This document shows positions 34,101-45,234 of a stretch of DNA of 64,000 nucleotides, piece after piece. The stretch spans positions 247,501 to 311,500 of the forward strand of contig CALZFC010000041.1 of NCBI GenBank assembly GCA_945643635.1, written 5' to 3'. Each line of letters opens with the position of its first letter. The stretch's first letter is position 1. This stretch comes from Allodiplogaster sudhausi (taxonomy: Eukaryota > Nematoda > Chromadorea > Rhabditida > Diplogasteridae). The translations under genes and the position numbers were made by a program. A model generated the notes under the pieces. It saw only the letters and a program-made list of their open reading frames with translations, had not been told where the DNA came from and ran no database searches.

Positions 34101-37100
34101 TCGAAAGTGTAAAGAAGAAAAAAAAACGCAGCTTACTCGTTCGGATTTATTTGGCACTTTCGAAAAGAAAGATATCGCTAGACAGGAATCTTACCCAATT
34201 AGTATCAATATTTCAGAATTAATTTCAAAATAAGGAATATATACAAAACGCTTGGATATATCACACAGCACATTGGAATAGTGGAAATAAATTCACTTTT
34301 GCTTACTATGTAAAAATTACTGCCACGAATATTATTTGAACTTCCCGCAATTAAAAAAAAAATTAGCAGCAAGAACTAACTGCTGCTGCTTCTTTCAGAA
34401 GAGGCTTAGACCTCGCCTGGAACGTGTTCTTCTTGAAGACATATTCCTCGATTCGATCAGCCAGGATCGGGAAGCATCTCTTCGTCGTCTCCTGCCACTC
34501 CTTCTGCATGTTATTGTCACTGAAAATCTTTGTTTTTTGTTGTTGCTAATTTGATCAAGGATATTTGGATGGGTATGAATTTGTAATTTTTTTTATTAAA
34601 TAACAAATAAATCATTCCGCTAGTAGAAAGGTAGTTGGTAAGAAAAAATAAATATGTCAATAAAAAATGTGGAAGGTCATATCTCGATTATTACATTTGT
34701 CATGTGCATTGCCTATATTTTATTTACATACATATATTTTTTTCATCTTTTAATTGCTCGCTCTTAAAATTCTTCATTCGTTATAATCATGCAAGTGTGG
34801 TCGCATAAAATAATCTTTTTTTTTGGACTAGTAAATTATTATTAGGTCAATAAATTATTATTTGGTCAATAAATTATTATTAGGACAATAAATTATTATT
34901 AGGTCAATAAATTATTATTATGTCAATATATTATTATTAGGACAATAAGTTATTATTTGGTCAGTAAATTATTATGTGGTCAATAAAGTATTATTAGGTC
35001 AATAAACTAGTATTTGGTCTCAAATATGGATTACCACATATCGATCGGCTTGCGCTGGATGCCATGATGCTTCATTGATTGGTGCCTGCGAACATTGGCG
35101 ACGAAGTTGCTACGGTAGTCACAGCCTGGCCCAGCACACCGAAATTGTTTGACGCCGTGACGCTGTTTCGCATGCTGCAGAAGAGGCTCGAGACGGCGGG
35201 CAGATTTCAACGAACAAACGTAGTTGCACAGCTGAACAAAGTGGCAAAAAGAATTATCTATGTATAATTCTTGTCATGTACAGGCATCCGCCCAGGATCT
35301 TGGTATTAATTTTGGTAAAATATTTTAGAAATACCTAAGGTAATAGTTATTAGCGAGGATGCATTTGGATCCCTCCGATGCATCCGATCCCTCCTTGGTA
35401 CCCAAGATCCTGGGCGGGACTGTATGACACATAATAATAATAATAATAATAGCAAATCTCATTGGGCCATTCCTTCTGCGTTAAATATATGTAGAAAGGC
35501 AACAAAAAAAATTGGGAAACGATATTTAAAAAAAGCAAATTACTTTATGGAATGACAACAGCTAGACAAATGTAAATTGGAGGGGATCTTACGGCGCATT
35601 CGAAGGCTTCCTCGTCGCAATCTTCTTCAACCACTCGAGATGCTTCATCAGAAGCGGACGAGACCTGCTGAAAAATGAACAAAAATATATATTATATTTC
35701 ACACTAATGCTAAATTAATTGACTAGCAAGAATGTAAAAAAAGAGCGAAAAAAGAAAATGTAAAAAAAAAATCAAAAATGCGTTTAAAAAAAACCTCATC
35801 AACGTTTGGCTTATCATTCCCTCCATTGTTCTTCCTCTTTCTAGATTCGTTGGCGGTCTGCAAGAATAACGATAAAATACATTGTGTCAAGCTTGTTGAA
35901 AGGTATTTTTTTGTTTAAATAGACTGAAAAGTTCTTCAATTTTCAAAAAAAAAACTATAACTATATGCACTCTTCAAGCAGACAAAAAAGAAGAAGACGA
36001 TAATCATTAATTAAGTTGTTTAGTAATAATAAGAAGAAAATGAAGGTACAGCAGACCTTATCGATGTTCGGCTTGACATTCTCTGCCGATTGAAGAGGAG
36101 GCCGGACAACGGGAGTGAAGAGCAGCTGCGAATCCTTGAATAGTAGTAAATGAACACAACAGCAGTCCTTGTTTTCAGATTGATGAAGAATAAATAAATT
36201 AAAAAAAACTATTGTTTATAGTATGAAAAATTCCTCGAGTTATTTGTAAATATGAATAAGGCTAAATGCTAACGTGTTCATTTAAAAAGATTTTGGCTCC
36301 GAGAAAGTCAGCCTCTCCCCAAAAAAAAACTAAACAAACACGAGAAATTCATTCACACCGACCTTAACAGCTGCTCGGGTCTCTTGCTCCCGTACAGAAG
36401 GCTTTATGTCCAACTGAAAACAAAGATACTCCCGAGTTTGAAGCATCTTCCAAATAATTGGGAGGATAAAACTTTAGTATTAATACCCAATATTACTTGA
36501 TAGAATATCTTGATTTTAATAGCTTAAAAACTTACGCTGATAATATCGGGAGCAGAAGAAGAAGAATCCCTTGTTGCAGAGCTGCTCGCATCCAGTTGAA
36601 GAGTCGAAGCTAAAGTGGGAATTAATTAGTTAATTAATCCGAGTTAATCTCTACATCTTAATCTATGTAATGGGAAAAAATGAAATAAGAAAAAGAATGA
36701 ACAAACAACATCTCTTTGCTGGCATGATTGAGATTCTCGTAGAAGTTGTCTCTTTCCCATTCTGTGGAGTTCCAGAATACGTTTCTGCTCCCGGCTGAAA
36801 GAATATTATTTATGTAGTTACATAGAGTACAGAAATATTTCAAAAAAGATGAATGAAAATACCTTGTTCACATACCCGGTAAGTCTGTTTGGAGACTTAT
36901 CATATCTAAATGATAGGAAAACATCGACATTTTTATTTGCAGAGCGATTTTTCATGTCCAAAATATTCATTGACAAATCATATTTTCAGATCCCAATAAA
37001 AAAATGAATGAGAGCTGGATTGACGACTATTTTGATGTGTCTCTAAAAATACTGAATACAACCCTCAAAAGCTCACTCCGGAAAACGAACTATCACGAAA

Positions 37101-38313
37101 CGGAGATAGTTCGTTTTCTGGAGTGAACTTTCATGACGAATAAAGACTTATTAACGATGTAACAATTGTTATTTGTTTGTTGTTCATTATGGAACATGAT
37201 CAAAACGATACCTGATTGGCAGAGGCTGTCAGGGCCGACTGAGGGGATGCAGCAGCAGAACGAAGAGGATGACTCGGAGTCGTCGGAGGCATGCCGAGCA
37301 AGCTCGCAGCTTGCGCGTCGTCAATCAGTGAAACGTGCTTCGCGACGCCTTCTTGAATCTAAAAAGAAAAAGTCACCCGATCACTGATCATAGATCAAAG
37401 TAATCTGTACTTATATAGACTAAGGTTTTGAAAAAAAAGTTACTTGATCCATGATCAATGTTAAAATAGGCCTGCGCAGGATCTCCAAGGGTCATAACCC
37501 CCTCCCCGGATACCTCCTTTTTGGTCCCTTTGACGCCGAAAATGTACATTTTCAATGTAGAGTAAAAAAAGGTTCCGATGTCTATTTCACAAACCCACCC
37601 TGATTTTGAGCGCCCTCACAAATTTAATCCGGCAGCTTTCTCCGTCCGTAGCATTTATTCCCTGTTCCGAGGACACAAGCTCTAGGACTCTTCCTCGACC
37701 GCTTGACTTCTATTACAAATAAAGAATAAGACTTTCTTCGTCTGACCAGGAAGGTGCAGCATTCGTCAATGTCGGCGTCGTCCTCCAAAAGGACGAGCGC
37801 ATAAATCGGCTTCTTCGGTGCCGTCTGCAAAGCGATTCAGCAACGTTAAGTGAGGGCAATTACGAAATTGAACAAGATTGAGAATGAGAACCGTATTGGA
37901 GGAAGAGGGAGTTTGGCCGTTGGCATTCACCAGTGGTGACGCGAGATTCTGATTCTGCGTGGGAAGGCCGAGCATCGCAGCGCCCTTGACGGCGTCGATC
38001 ACAGACACGCTCTTCGCGAGTCCCTTTCGCTTCTGAATTATGGGGAGTTTCATGTGGGTTCTGGGAAGAAAAGGGTTGCGTCACCCACATGGGGTTTTTT
38101 AAACCCATAATGGGTTCATAAAATACGACCACCTTACGCAACATATAAAGAAAATTGGGTGTACTTTAAGTAAATAAAATCATCTGAAAACGGAATAAAC
38201 AATGTCTCGTAAATATATAAAGCGTTCTTTTTCCAAAAATTAACCAGCAGAAAGAACAATGAGCGAGTGTCCGAATCCTCCGACAGAAGAACGACAGCGT
38301 AGCAGTGCTCCAT
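31128..38313 (-). CDS. ZFd: zinc-finger paralog, 16 exons, 547 aa, two finger modules
   Basis: Exons: 38313-38245, 38032-37892, 37824-37747, 37358-37212, 36794-36710, 36609-36536, 36413-36363, 36134-36057, 35857-35795, 35664-35593, 35231-35035, 34519-34381, 33901-33812, 33668-33484, 33235-33100, 31166-31128. Every junction is GT-AG and in phase. The domain order equals ZFc: a tandem N-terminal domain pair, the SRKRKN patch, then two modules of paired C2H2 fingers plus W...RCFP (MQKEWQETTKRCFP; EKAWLECTKRCFP). The last intron contains a 1.73-kb transposon (31349-33078), so the final 12 codons lie ~1.9 kb away. If that intron fails to splice, the protein would lose only this short tail. It is convergent with ZFc. 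Confidence 0.84.
31349..33078. mobile_element. TTAA-flanked foldback element in ZFd last intron (piggyBac-like)
   Basis: Both ends read TTAAGAGAGCCTCTC inward, with TTAA on each side. The paralogous ZFc intron has an empty site (CATGTTTGATGACCACGAAA against CATGT-TTAA-TGATCACGAAA here), which shows a TTAA target duplication, the hallmark of piggyBac-type insertion. Inside are a second inverted repeat (about 31540-31640 against 32800-32900), a smaller palindrome (32680-32790) and a Tc1-like terminal block near 32920-32985. No transposase is seen. Confidence 0.82.
34835..35028. repeat. 19-bp tandem repeat in ZFd intron 11
   Basis: About ten copies of AATAAATTATTATTAGGTC with small changes (AGGAC, TTGGTC, TGTGGTC). 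The array lies just inside the donor end of the intron between the two exons of module 1. Confidence 0.9.
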
Positions 38314-38629
38314 CTCTGGCGCTGTCGAGACAACTCTCAAGAGACGTTATACCATACAAATATTTATAAAAAAAATAATTAATTAATATCGAAAATTAAT
38401 TATATATTGGAGGAGAAAACGAAAGATAGCAAGGTGACTACGAAGCGAGTGAGACTTTTCTTGACGAAGACTTTTAGATATTTCGACTCTTATTAAAGAA
38501 TGCAACTTGTGCAAAATAGGCGCAAGCCATCACATCATTAAATAGCGACTATATGAAGCACAGAAGATTCGACTGACTGCCTCACCATTTAATTATTTGC
38601 AGGTCTAATTGTTCGGCGGCAACACAATT

Positions 38630-38897
38630 CTCACCCTCTCTCTTTCCCTTTCTCTGTCTCTTTCTCCCTTTCTCTCTCCCCTTCTCTGTCTCTTTCTCCC
38701 TTTCTCTCTCCCTTTCTCTGTCTCTTTCTCCCTTTCTCTCTCACTTTCTCTGTCTCTTTCTCCCTTTCTCTCTCCCTTTCTCTGTCTCTGTCTCCCTCTC
38801 CATTGACCCGTCTCCCTTCTCAACGGTTCCTCTGTCAGAAGAGAACAACGTCTTATACAATTGCACTGCCTGCATCGATATGGAAAGAAGAGAGAGG

Positions 38898-38943
<46 letters not shown>

Positions 38944-38955
38944 AGAGAGCGTAAA
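38630..38955. repeat. CT then GA microsatellites upstream of ZFd
   Basis: CTCTCTTTCTCCCTTT-type units, repeated about six times in a ~32-bp higher-order period (38630-38790), are followed by a GA run at 38885-38950. Open frames across both strands are low-complexity artefacts. Confidence 0.9.
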
Positions 38956-39294
38956 GCTTCCATGATTGGATCGATATTGCTATTGCGATCAGACTATTTC
39001 AATACCTATCTGTTTTATGTAGACCATCCAAAGAGTACTTGATTCGAATCTCTTTTGGCTTATAATTCGGCTACTTCCTCAAATCTTTCTCTCATATTTC
39101 GGCCTTTCCACTGGGTTATCATTTCCTTCTCATGCATATTTCCATCATTGTTCTTCTTCCATTTCTTCTTCCGAGTCGATTCTTTGTTTTCGTTGCTATT
39201 TCATTTCCTTCATCATGCTTCAAGGTCAAGCCAGTCAATAAACATTTAGACTTTTATTGATCATTGAAAGGTGGCTGGCGGGAGTGGAGGAAGT

Positions 39295-40129
39295 TCAGTG
39301 CTGATGCTCTAGGAGCTTCTCGAAGGTGTAGGTGATTGGGCCGCCTTTGAAGGGCTCGTGACGCGTCATTTTGTACTCGTCAAAGTCATTCGGCGAGACG
39401 GAGCAGTCAACGTTCTTCGATCTGAACGAACGAACATTTAGGCTCCGCCCACCCGTCCACAAAAGAAGGTTTCCTTCACTTAGAAGAAACTCATATCGAA
39501 ACGAGATATTAAATAGTAGATATTCCTCCTATAAGTGAAATGATGAGGAAATGTGCCCACTTGTCGCAGAGCTTCGTGTCCGTGACATCAACATTGTAGA
39601 TGAAATTATGTCCATTCACAAGCTGCTTCTTCGCGCTGTTGATCTAAAAAATGACTTGATTTTTTTTTTATCTTTTCACTTTTTAAACTTTAATTTTGAA
39701 TTGCCCAAACTACTATTTTGCATTTTCCTTGGATGTTTCTTGTCCCAATCTGGGCCTATTTACTTTTTAAACTTTAATTTTAAACAGCCCAATCTATTTA
39801 GCATTTTTTTTCTCCCAAACTGGACCTAGACGACGTGATAGGCCTTTACGAGCTCTACGTTCAGTCGATCCACGCCTTCCTTGACATGGCCCTGTAAGAA
39901 TGCTGATTGAAATAAAATGTAATGAAGAAGGAAGAGATTATTAATGAATTAAAAGATGGAGAAATTATTATCAAAAAAATTTCGAAGTCCAATTTTTGAG
40001 GGAGGGCTCACAGGAGATGAAACTGACTTTGGCTGTCTCATCGATCGGGATGTCCTTGGGTTCTCCGGGGCGTGCGGCAGCCAGAGCGAAGAGGACGAAG
40101 AGAGGGAGGAGGAGGAGGAAGCGAGACAT
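39295..40129 (-). CDS. Cystatin copy 2, four exons, with an in-frame TAG at the end of exon 2
   Basis: Exons: 40129-40028, 39891-39826, 39643-39561, 39421-39295. Exon 1 gives a signal peptide (MSRFLLLLPLFVLFALAAA) and a short linker. Exon 2 (GHVKEGVDRLNVELVKAYH) matches the cystatin helix. Exon 3 has QLVNG, the QxVxG cysteine-protease-binding loop, then NFIYNV and the first cysteine. Exon 4 holds the second cysteine and the C-terminal strands. A secreted inhibitor of papain-like proteases is the expected role. The last codon of exon 2 is TAG where copy 3 has CAG, so the protein would truncate at about 55 residues unless an upstream GT (CAC|GTCGTC) is used as donor, which would remove three residues and restore the frame. 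Confidence 0.65.
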
Positions 40130-40284
40130 CTTTCCTGGAGAGAGAGGGTGAGAGTGTCAGACAGTATTAGGAATATGGGGGATTGACAAGAGAGAGAGAA
40201 AGAGAGAAAGAAGCAAAAAACGAGAGGAAATGCATAGAGAAAATGGAAGGGAACGAGAAAGGGGGATAAATGTAGACAGCGAAC

Positions 40285-40345
40285 AAGGGAGACGACCAGA
40301 GGAGAGGAAAGCGCACCCGAAGAATGAGGTTACAGGAAATGGATG
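40285..40345 (-). promoter_or_regulatory. Conserved cystatin upstream block, copy 2
   Basis: Reverse-complement copy of CCTCATTCTTCGGGTGCGCT with the following CTCCTCTGGTCG block, about 160-210 bp before the copy 2 start codon. Confidence 0.45.
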
Positions 40346-40459
40346 CCCTTTTTAATTGTGAATCCGTAGACGTTTCCAGAAATATGCAAATTATATTAAT
40401 ATAAATATTTCGAAATTGAGCTGTTTACGGAAATTTCACAGGCGAATGTGGGAATCAGA

Positions 40460-41322
40460 CGTGGGAGGGCAGGCAAATGAGGCAATATGATTTCATTAAT
40501 TTCATTTTTGAATAATGTCGTTAAAAACGTTATTATGTTTCGTACATACTCGTTGTCATACATTTTATTATATTACATAAATATTTTTGCATGTTTTTCC
40601 TATCAAAATTATCTAAAGAGAAATAGTAAATTGTATGCTGGATTATTCGGATAGGGAGCTTGTATTTGCATCATTTCGACTAAAGTGATTCGAGTTCAGT
40701 TGGGCTCCTAAGCACTCTTCGTCCTCGCGTAAGATTTTATCTAGATCTTCATTCAGATCGACGAGAGCTGCGTCAAATCGTAAACTGCCAGCTTCAAAGG
40801 ATAAGCCGAGACTCACGAAATCCCATCACATCAGCAGACCAACTCTTTAAAAAAATTATATAAATTTCACTACACTCGCTCACGCCAACAGAGCAGTTGA
40901 TCATAAAAAAAAATTTGGTTACGCAATACACTAATTTCGTGTATTAATTATTAAGATTAAGATAATAATTAAAATAATGTATTAATTATGATAATGTAGT
41001 AAAATAATTGTTTTTACTTGAATGAATCGAAAATGTGACAGATGTCGAAACCTGTCGATTATGTGGTTCGAATTTCTTTTGAATAGGTTTATAATTTGTT
41101 GTTTACAGAAATCTTTCTCGCATATTTCAGCCTTTAGAATGTAATAATATCCACACAATCGTAGGACTTCTCGCACATGTTTCAACCATTGTTATTCTTA
41201 CATTTCTGAGTCGATGTTTTGTCCTCAATTCCCTTTCGTTCTTCATTGTTAATGCCTCAAGTTAATAAACAAATAGACTTTTATTGAGCATTGAAAGGTG
41301 GCCGGAGGAAAGGTCAGCGCTG
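40460..41322. other. Intergenic DNA; 41040-41322 is cystatin 3' flank
   Basis: From about 41040 to 41322 the sequence matches the downstream flank of cystatin copy 2 (39055-39294), including AATAAAAGTC just after the stop on the minus strand. Nothing is recognised in 40460-41040. Confidence 0.5.
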
Positions 41323-41670
41323 CTAGTTTGTAGGGATGTGCGGGATCTTCTTGAAGGAGTAGGTGCTCTTTTTCGAGCTCCCGAAACGGAGTTGCACCGA
41401 GATTTCATACTCATCGATATCATTCTTGTTGCTGCAGTCACCCCGGTTGAATCTGAACAAAGGAGGAACATTAAGACTCCGCCTACCCCCGCCTACAAAA
41501 GGATTTCTGACTTCTTCTTCACAAATTCAGATGTGGATCATCGAAGTGTACCTGTTGCAGAGATAGACGTTGTAGATGGGACCATAAGGATTCTTCCATT
41601 GGGTGCTGTTGATCTAAAAATTAGATTTTGCTTTTAATATTCACAAGAAATACTCTTTAATTTTCAACTA

Positions 41671-42322
41671 CACACAGCGCAGATAGTTCGGAACTATTGG
41701 CGCGCTGCGAATAGTGCAGTTTGAAAGTTCGCCCTGGCGTAACTATCACACCAGCCGACAGTGAACTATCAGGGCCAAGGTCGACTATCGTTTACTCGCT
41801 TCTTCAGCTCGCAGTCCCATATAAATGTGCAGTCGAAAAAGGCCGGCTGATGTCGGTTGCGCAATTTCCTTTGGGTAACTTGCCTGTTTGTAACTAAATG
41901 ATATCGGCCGCTCCCTGCTGGGTTGCTGACGCTGCTGCGGCTGACTGCACAGCGTCAGCTACTCAAGCAGGCAGAAACGCTTCGGCCTGCTAAGGCGGTG
42001 TGGGCAGCTTTTTGCATGAAATTTTTTTGTGTGAATTACACCACAAACGTTATATGGTGAAATATGGGATGTTCGGAGGAATCAATGAGCGAATGAGGAG
42101 GCGAGAGCAAGCAGATGGTGGGGGAGGGGGGACGATGCCCAGCGGGGTTACGCGCAAAATTCGGTCTCGCAGAACTATTCCGTTATAGTATCTAGCTCTC
42201 TTTCACAGAACTATCGATAGTAGTGTCAGGGTGAACTATTTAGTTTCACAGGAGATGGCGTACTAAATAGTTCAGCCTGATAGTGCGGAATCGCAATACT
42301 ATCTGCGCTGTGTGTACTCAAA
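41671..42322. mobile_element. ~650-bp MITE in cystatin copy 3 intron 2
   Basis: The ends are inverted repeats (ACACAGCGCAGATAGTTCGG at the left; the complement of ACACAGCGCAGATAGTATTG at the right). They match both ends of the 100-bp element at 674-778. The interior is GC-rich in parts and has no convincing ORF. Confidence 0.82.
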
Positions 42323-42566
42323 CCATTTTCGCGTTTTAGCGCTCTTTTTTTGTGCCCAAGATGTACCTGAATGACTTCATAGGCCTTTCCGAGATCACAG
42401 TTCAGCTTCTTCACAGCTTTCTGGACAGCGCTCTGTAATTTTGCTGATTTTTTTCAAATCTCTGCATCGGCTGGTTTCTCAGCAGATGAAACCGACTTCT
42501 GCACTCGCATCGATCCCCAAGTCAAAGACCTCAGGATTGGGAGTAGTGGGAGCAGTGGCAGCCAGC

Positions 42567-44035
42567 CGCCGTAGCAAAGTGTCGTTTTTTTGGGGGGAGA
42601 ACTGGCGGGACCTCCCCCGACCCGGCAACTTGCTCCGCGACCTTTCTTCCCCCACCCTTCACCATCTGCCGGGAGGAAGGCAGCATTTCTGACGATGCAT
42701 TATTATGTTTCTGTCAACAATTGTTGGGACAGTCTAACAAGGCATGCCTAGCGCAGTAGGCAGCGAGCTAACCCACAGCTGTTAGAGTCGCAGGTTCGAT
42801 TCCCGATAGGTGCATTTTTTCGTTCAACTGTCTGGTGGGATGTCCATTGTTTTTTGCCTAGGAATACACCTTTAACCACTCGTTTTTGCTAATTTGAAAA
42901 GGAAAGAAAAGCAGAGAGAAAGAATGGAGAGAGAGAAAAGAGAGAGAAGAGAGAGAGAGAAGTCAGAGACAGCGAAGAAGTGGGAGAGAGAGAGAAGTCA
43001 GAGACTGCGAGAGAGTGGGAGAGAGAGATGGGCATAGGAGAAAACAAAAGCAGTGTGTTCAAAAGCACCAACAGCACAACACAATCAATGTAGAAGAATC
43101 TAAAAAGAATTGAAAAGTCCTTGATGTTCTACTAATGTAAGTGAAGAAGTATAAGAGAGAAAAAACGATTAATTATTGGAAAAATCAGATATTTGCGGTC
43201 AGTTGAGCATTTATGTTTTCTTCATTTCCGATGGCAATACGTGAACCTGGCCGCAAAAACTGCGGTTGCAAGCGTTCGCAAGGAACCGCAAAACCACAAG
43301 AAATGTGCGGGCCAGGCTCACAGGTAAGCCAACCGTATGGCAGCGCCCCGAAGTTTCCGATCAAACCGAATTCTGGGATGCCTGTAAACCGGCGCAACCT
43401 ATACTTTACGGGTTTTCGACCGAAATTTTTTTCTCTGCGCAACGCTATTTCGCTTAGTGAGGCCGCATGGTGCCGGGTATGTTGGCTAAGTGCCAAAAAA
43501 AGTCTTATTTGATAATTTTAATGCTTTAAAGGATACATAAAATTACAAAAAAAAACAGAGGGTAAGAGGAAAGTGGGAGAAAAGTGAAAGGACTGTCTCT
43601 CTCTCATTTTATGAGTTGTAAGTGTATATATTTAATGTTCTTTCATGTGTTTGGCTGCATGTTTGGTCGAGACAAAAGGAAAAGGTCGATCTCCCGAGAA
43701 TTCTTCGAGGACAGAGACATCGAGAGTGTATGGAAAACAGAGAGACACAAGTTGCCGGGTGGGGGAGATTTGCGACGCTATGACCATAGCGTCGCAAATC
43801 TCCTCCACCCGGCAGGTCGGGTCTCTCACTTTTAAACACTCTCTCGCTGTCTCTGTCCTCCCGCGAAGGTGGCCGGACATCATTTTGCCGGGTGGAGGGT
43901 GGAGGAACCCCGCCAGATCTGGCGGCAGACGCGTTAGAGATAGAGAAATAGGACATTTACGTAAGAGATTCAGACGTTTCCAGGTGAGGGAAGCCCCGGG
44001 AGTTCTATCCCCAAAAAAGCGACACTTTGCTACAG
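42567..44035. mobile_element. 1.47-kb GC-rich foldback element splitting cystatin exon 1
   Basis: Both ends carry TAGCAAAGTGTCG followed by a T-run and GGGG as inverted repeats. The flanks are similar 9-mers (CAGCCGCCG and CAGCGGCAG), which would fit a ~9-bp target duplication of Mutator type; this is an inference. Near the right end is a perfect palindrome centred on GCGACGCTATG (43760-43815). Interior pieces include a GA tract and a tRNA-like sequence. Confidence 0.72.
42742..42814 (+). tRNA. tRNA-like sequence, probably a pseudogene
   Basis: The 73-nt segment has a perfect A box (TAGCGCAGTAGG, 42749-42760) and B box (GGTTCGATTCC, 42793-42803) at tRNA spacing, plus a CTAAC/GTTAG anticodon stem. 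However, the acceptor and T stems pair poorly and the anticodon loop has eight bases without U33. It may be a decayed tRNA or the head of a tRNA-derived short element. No amino-acid identity is assigned. Confidence 0.35.
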
Positions 44036-44754
44036 CGGCAGAGCGAAGATGACGAAGAGAGGAAGGAGGAAGAGGAAGCGAGACTTCTTTCCTGGAAAGA
44101 GAGGGTGAGAGTGTCAGACAGAATTTGGAAAATTATGGGGGGGAGAGATTGACAAGAGAGAGAGAGAGATAGAAGAGAGAGAGAGAAAAGCATGGAAAGG
44201 GATGAAATGATTAGAGAAAATTAAAGGGGAGCGTGAAAGAGGGGTAAAAGTAGACAACGAACCAAGGAGACGACCAGAGGAGAGGAGAGCGCACCCGAAG
44301 AATGAGGTTACAGGATATCCACCCTTTTATTATGAATACGTGGACGATTCCAGAAATATGCAAATATAAAATTTAACATAAATATGGTGAAATTGAGATC
44401 TTAATGAATGTGTATAACGGAATGTCACATTCCTCACTCTTCCTTACCTATTGCCCTTTCGCTCATTTGAATATCTAAGTGCTTTTCCATTTGTGTTTCC
44501 CATTCTTTTCTAGTCAGTCTCCCCTCCTTGGCTCTTCGTGAGCGGTTGCCTCCCTCTTGTTGGCCTGGTTGCCGGAAATAAACCTGAGAAAACCCGATCC
44601 CTCCCTTCGTCTTCTTCATCGAAATGCAGTGAATTGAACTAAAATATAACATCTTATTGTTATTACAAATGTGGTAATCAGATGTAGGACGATAGGCAAA
44701 TGAGAAGATAATATCAATTGCATGTACGCGACGTGATTTTTTATAATGTCGTCG

Positions 44755-44943
44755 ATACATTCGCTTTCTTTTCTCACATTCCAATAGAATTGCATGCTGC
44801 ATAAGGTGCGCTTTAGATAAATAAGATCTCCGGAAAGCGGAATAACAATAGCGGAGTAAAAATATTAAGCGTTTTTTAACAAACCAGCAGTAAAAACAAG
44901 GAGCGAGTGTCCGCGTCTTTCGGCAGTGTAGGAGTGCTCCAAT
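44755..44943 (-). pseudogene. Relic of a fifth zinc-finger gene (exon 1 and part of intron 1)
   Basis: On the minus strand, 44943-44882 aligns to exon 1 of the ZF family (GGAGCACT...GACGCGGACACTCGCTCC...CTGCTG then GT). It has an internal deletion, and TTG replaces ATG. The following intron sequence to 44755 (TTCCGCTTTCCGGAGATC, GCATAAGGTG-like motifs) matches intron 1 of ZFc. No later exons follow. It lies between the divergent cystatin copies 3 and 4. Confidence 0.75.
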
Positions 44944-45234
44944 TTGAGCTTTCGTAATATTTATGCTAAATTTTATTTTTTTATTTCTGGAAACTTCTAC
45001 GGATTCACAACAAATAGCACGGATATCCTTTTGCAACCTCATTCTTCGGGTGCGCTCTCCTCTCCTCTGGTCGCCTTCCTTGTTCGCTGTTTACATTTAT
45101 CCCTCTTTCTCGTTCCCCTTCCATTTTCTCTACGCATTTCCACTCGTTTTCTGCTTCTCTCTCTTTCTCTCTCTTCTCAATCCCACCATATTCCTAATAC
45201 TGTCTGACACTTTCACTATCTCTCTCCAGGAAAG

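Larger units (their letters stand above)
41323..44086 (-). pseudogene. Cystatin copy 3, start lost and exon 1 split by a transposon
   Basis: Pieces on the minus strand: exon 1 start 44086 to ~44036 (AAG in place of ATG, then SRFLFLLPLFVIFAL), a 1.47-kb insertion (42567-44035), exon 1 end 42566-42497, exon 2 42432-42367 (SAVQKAVKKLNCDLGKAYEV), exon 3 41613-41552, exon 4 41452-41323. Exons 2-4 remain open and in phase. The QLVNG loop of copy 2 is replaced by WKNPYG, so protease binding would be doubtful even if it were expressed. Intron 2 also carries the ~650-bp MITE (41671-42322). Confidence 0.78.

Noticed and set aside
34835..35028. Tandem array considered as a CRISPR-like repeat
   Set aside because: Units are contiguous 19-bp copies without spacers, in a eukaryotic intron.
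38609..38823. Long open frames on both strands through CT/GA runs here, at 4291-4640, 23532-23771 and 60582-61020
   Set aside because: They are pure low-complexity translations (SLSLSL, RERERE) of microsatellites with no splice or motif support.
43185..43512. Opposing ~100-aa frames within the cystatin 3 insertion
   Set aside because: Both strands are open through a GC-rich inverted segment; no family resemblance, and neither is preferred by codon pattern.
44434..45042. 202-aa minus-strand frame
   Set aside because: It overlaps the ZF exon 1 relic and flank DNA in the wrong frame; its composition shows no domain.
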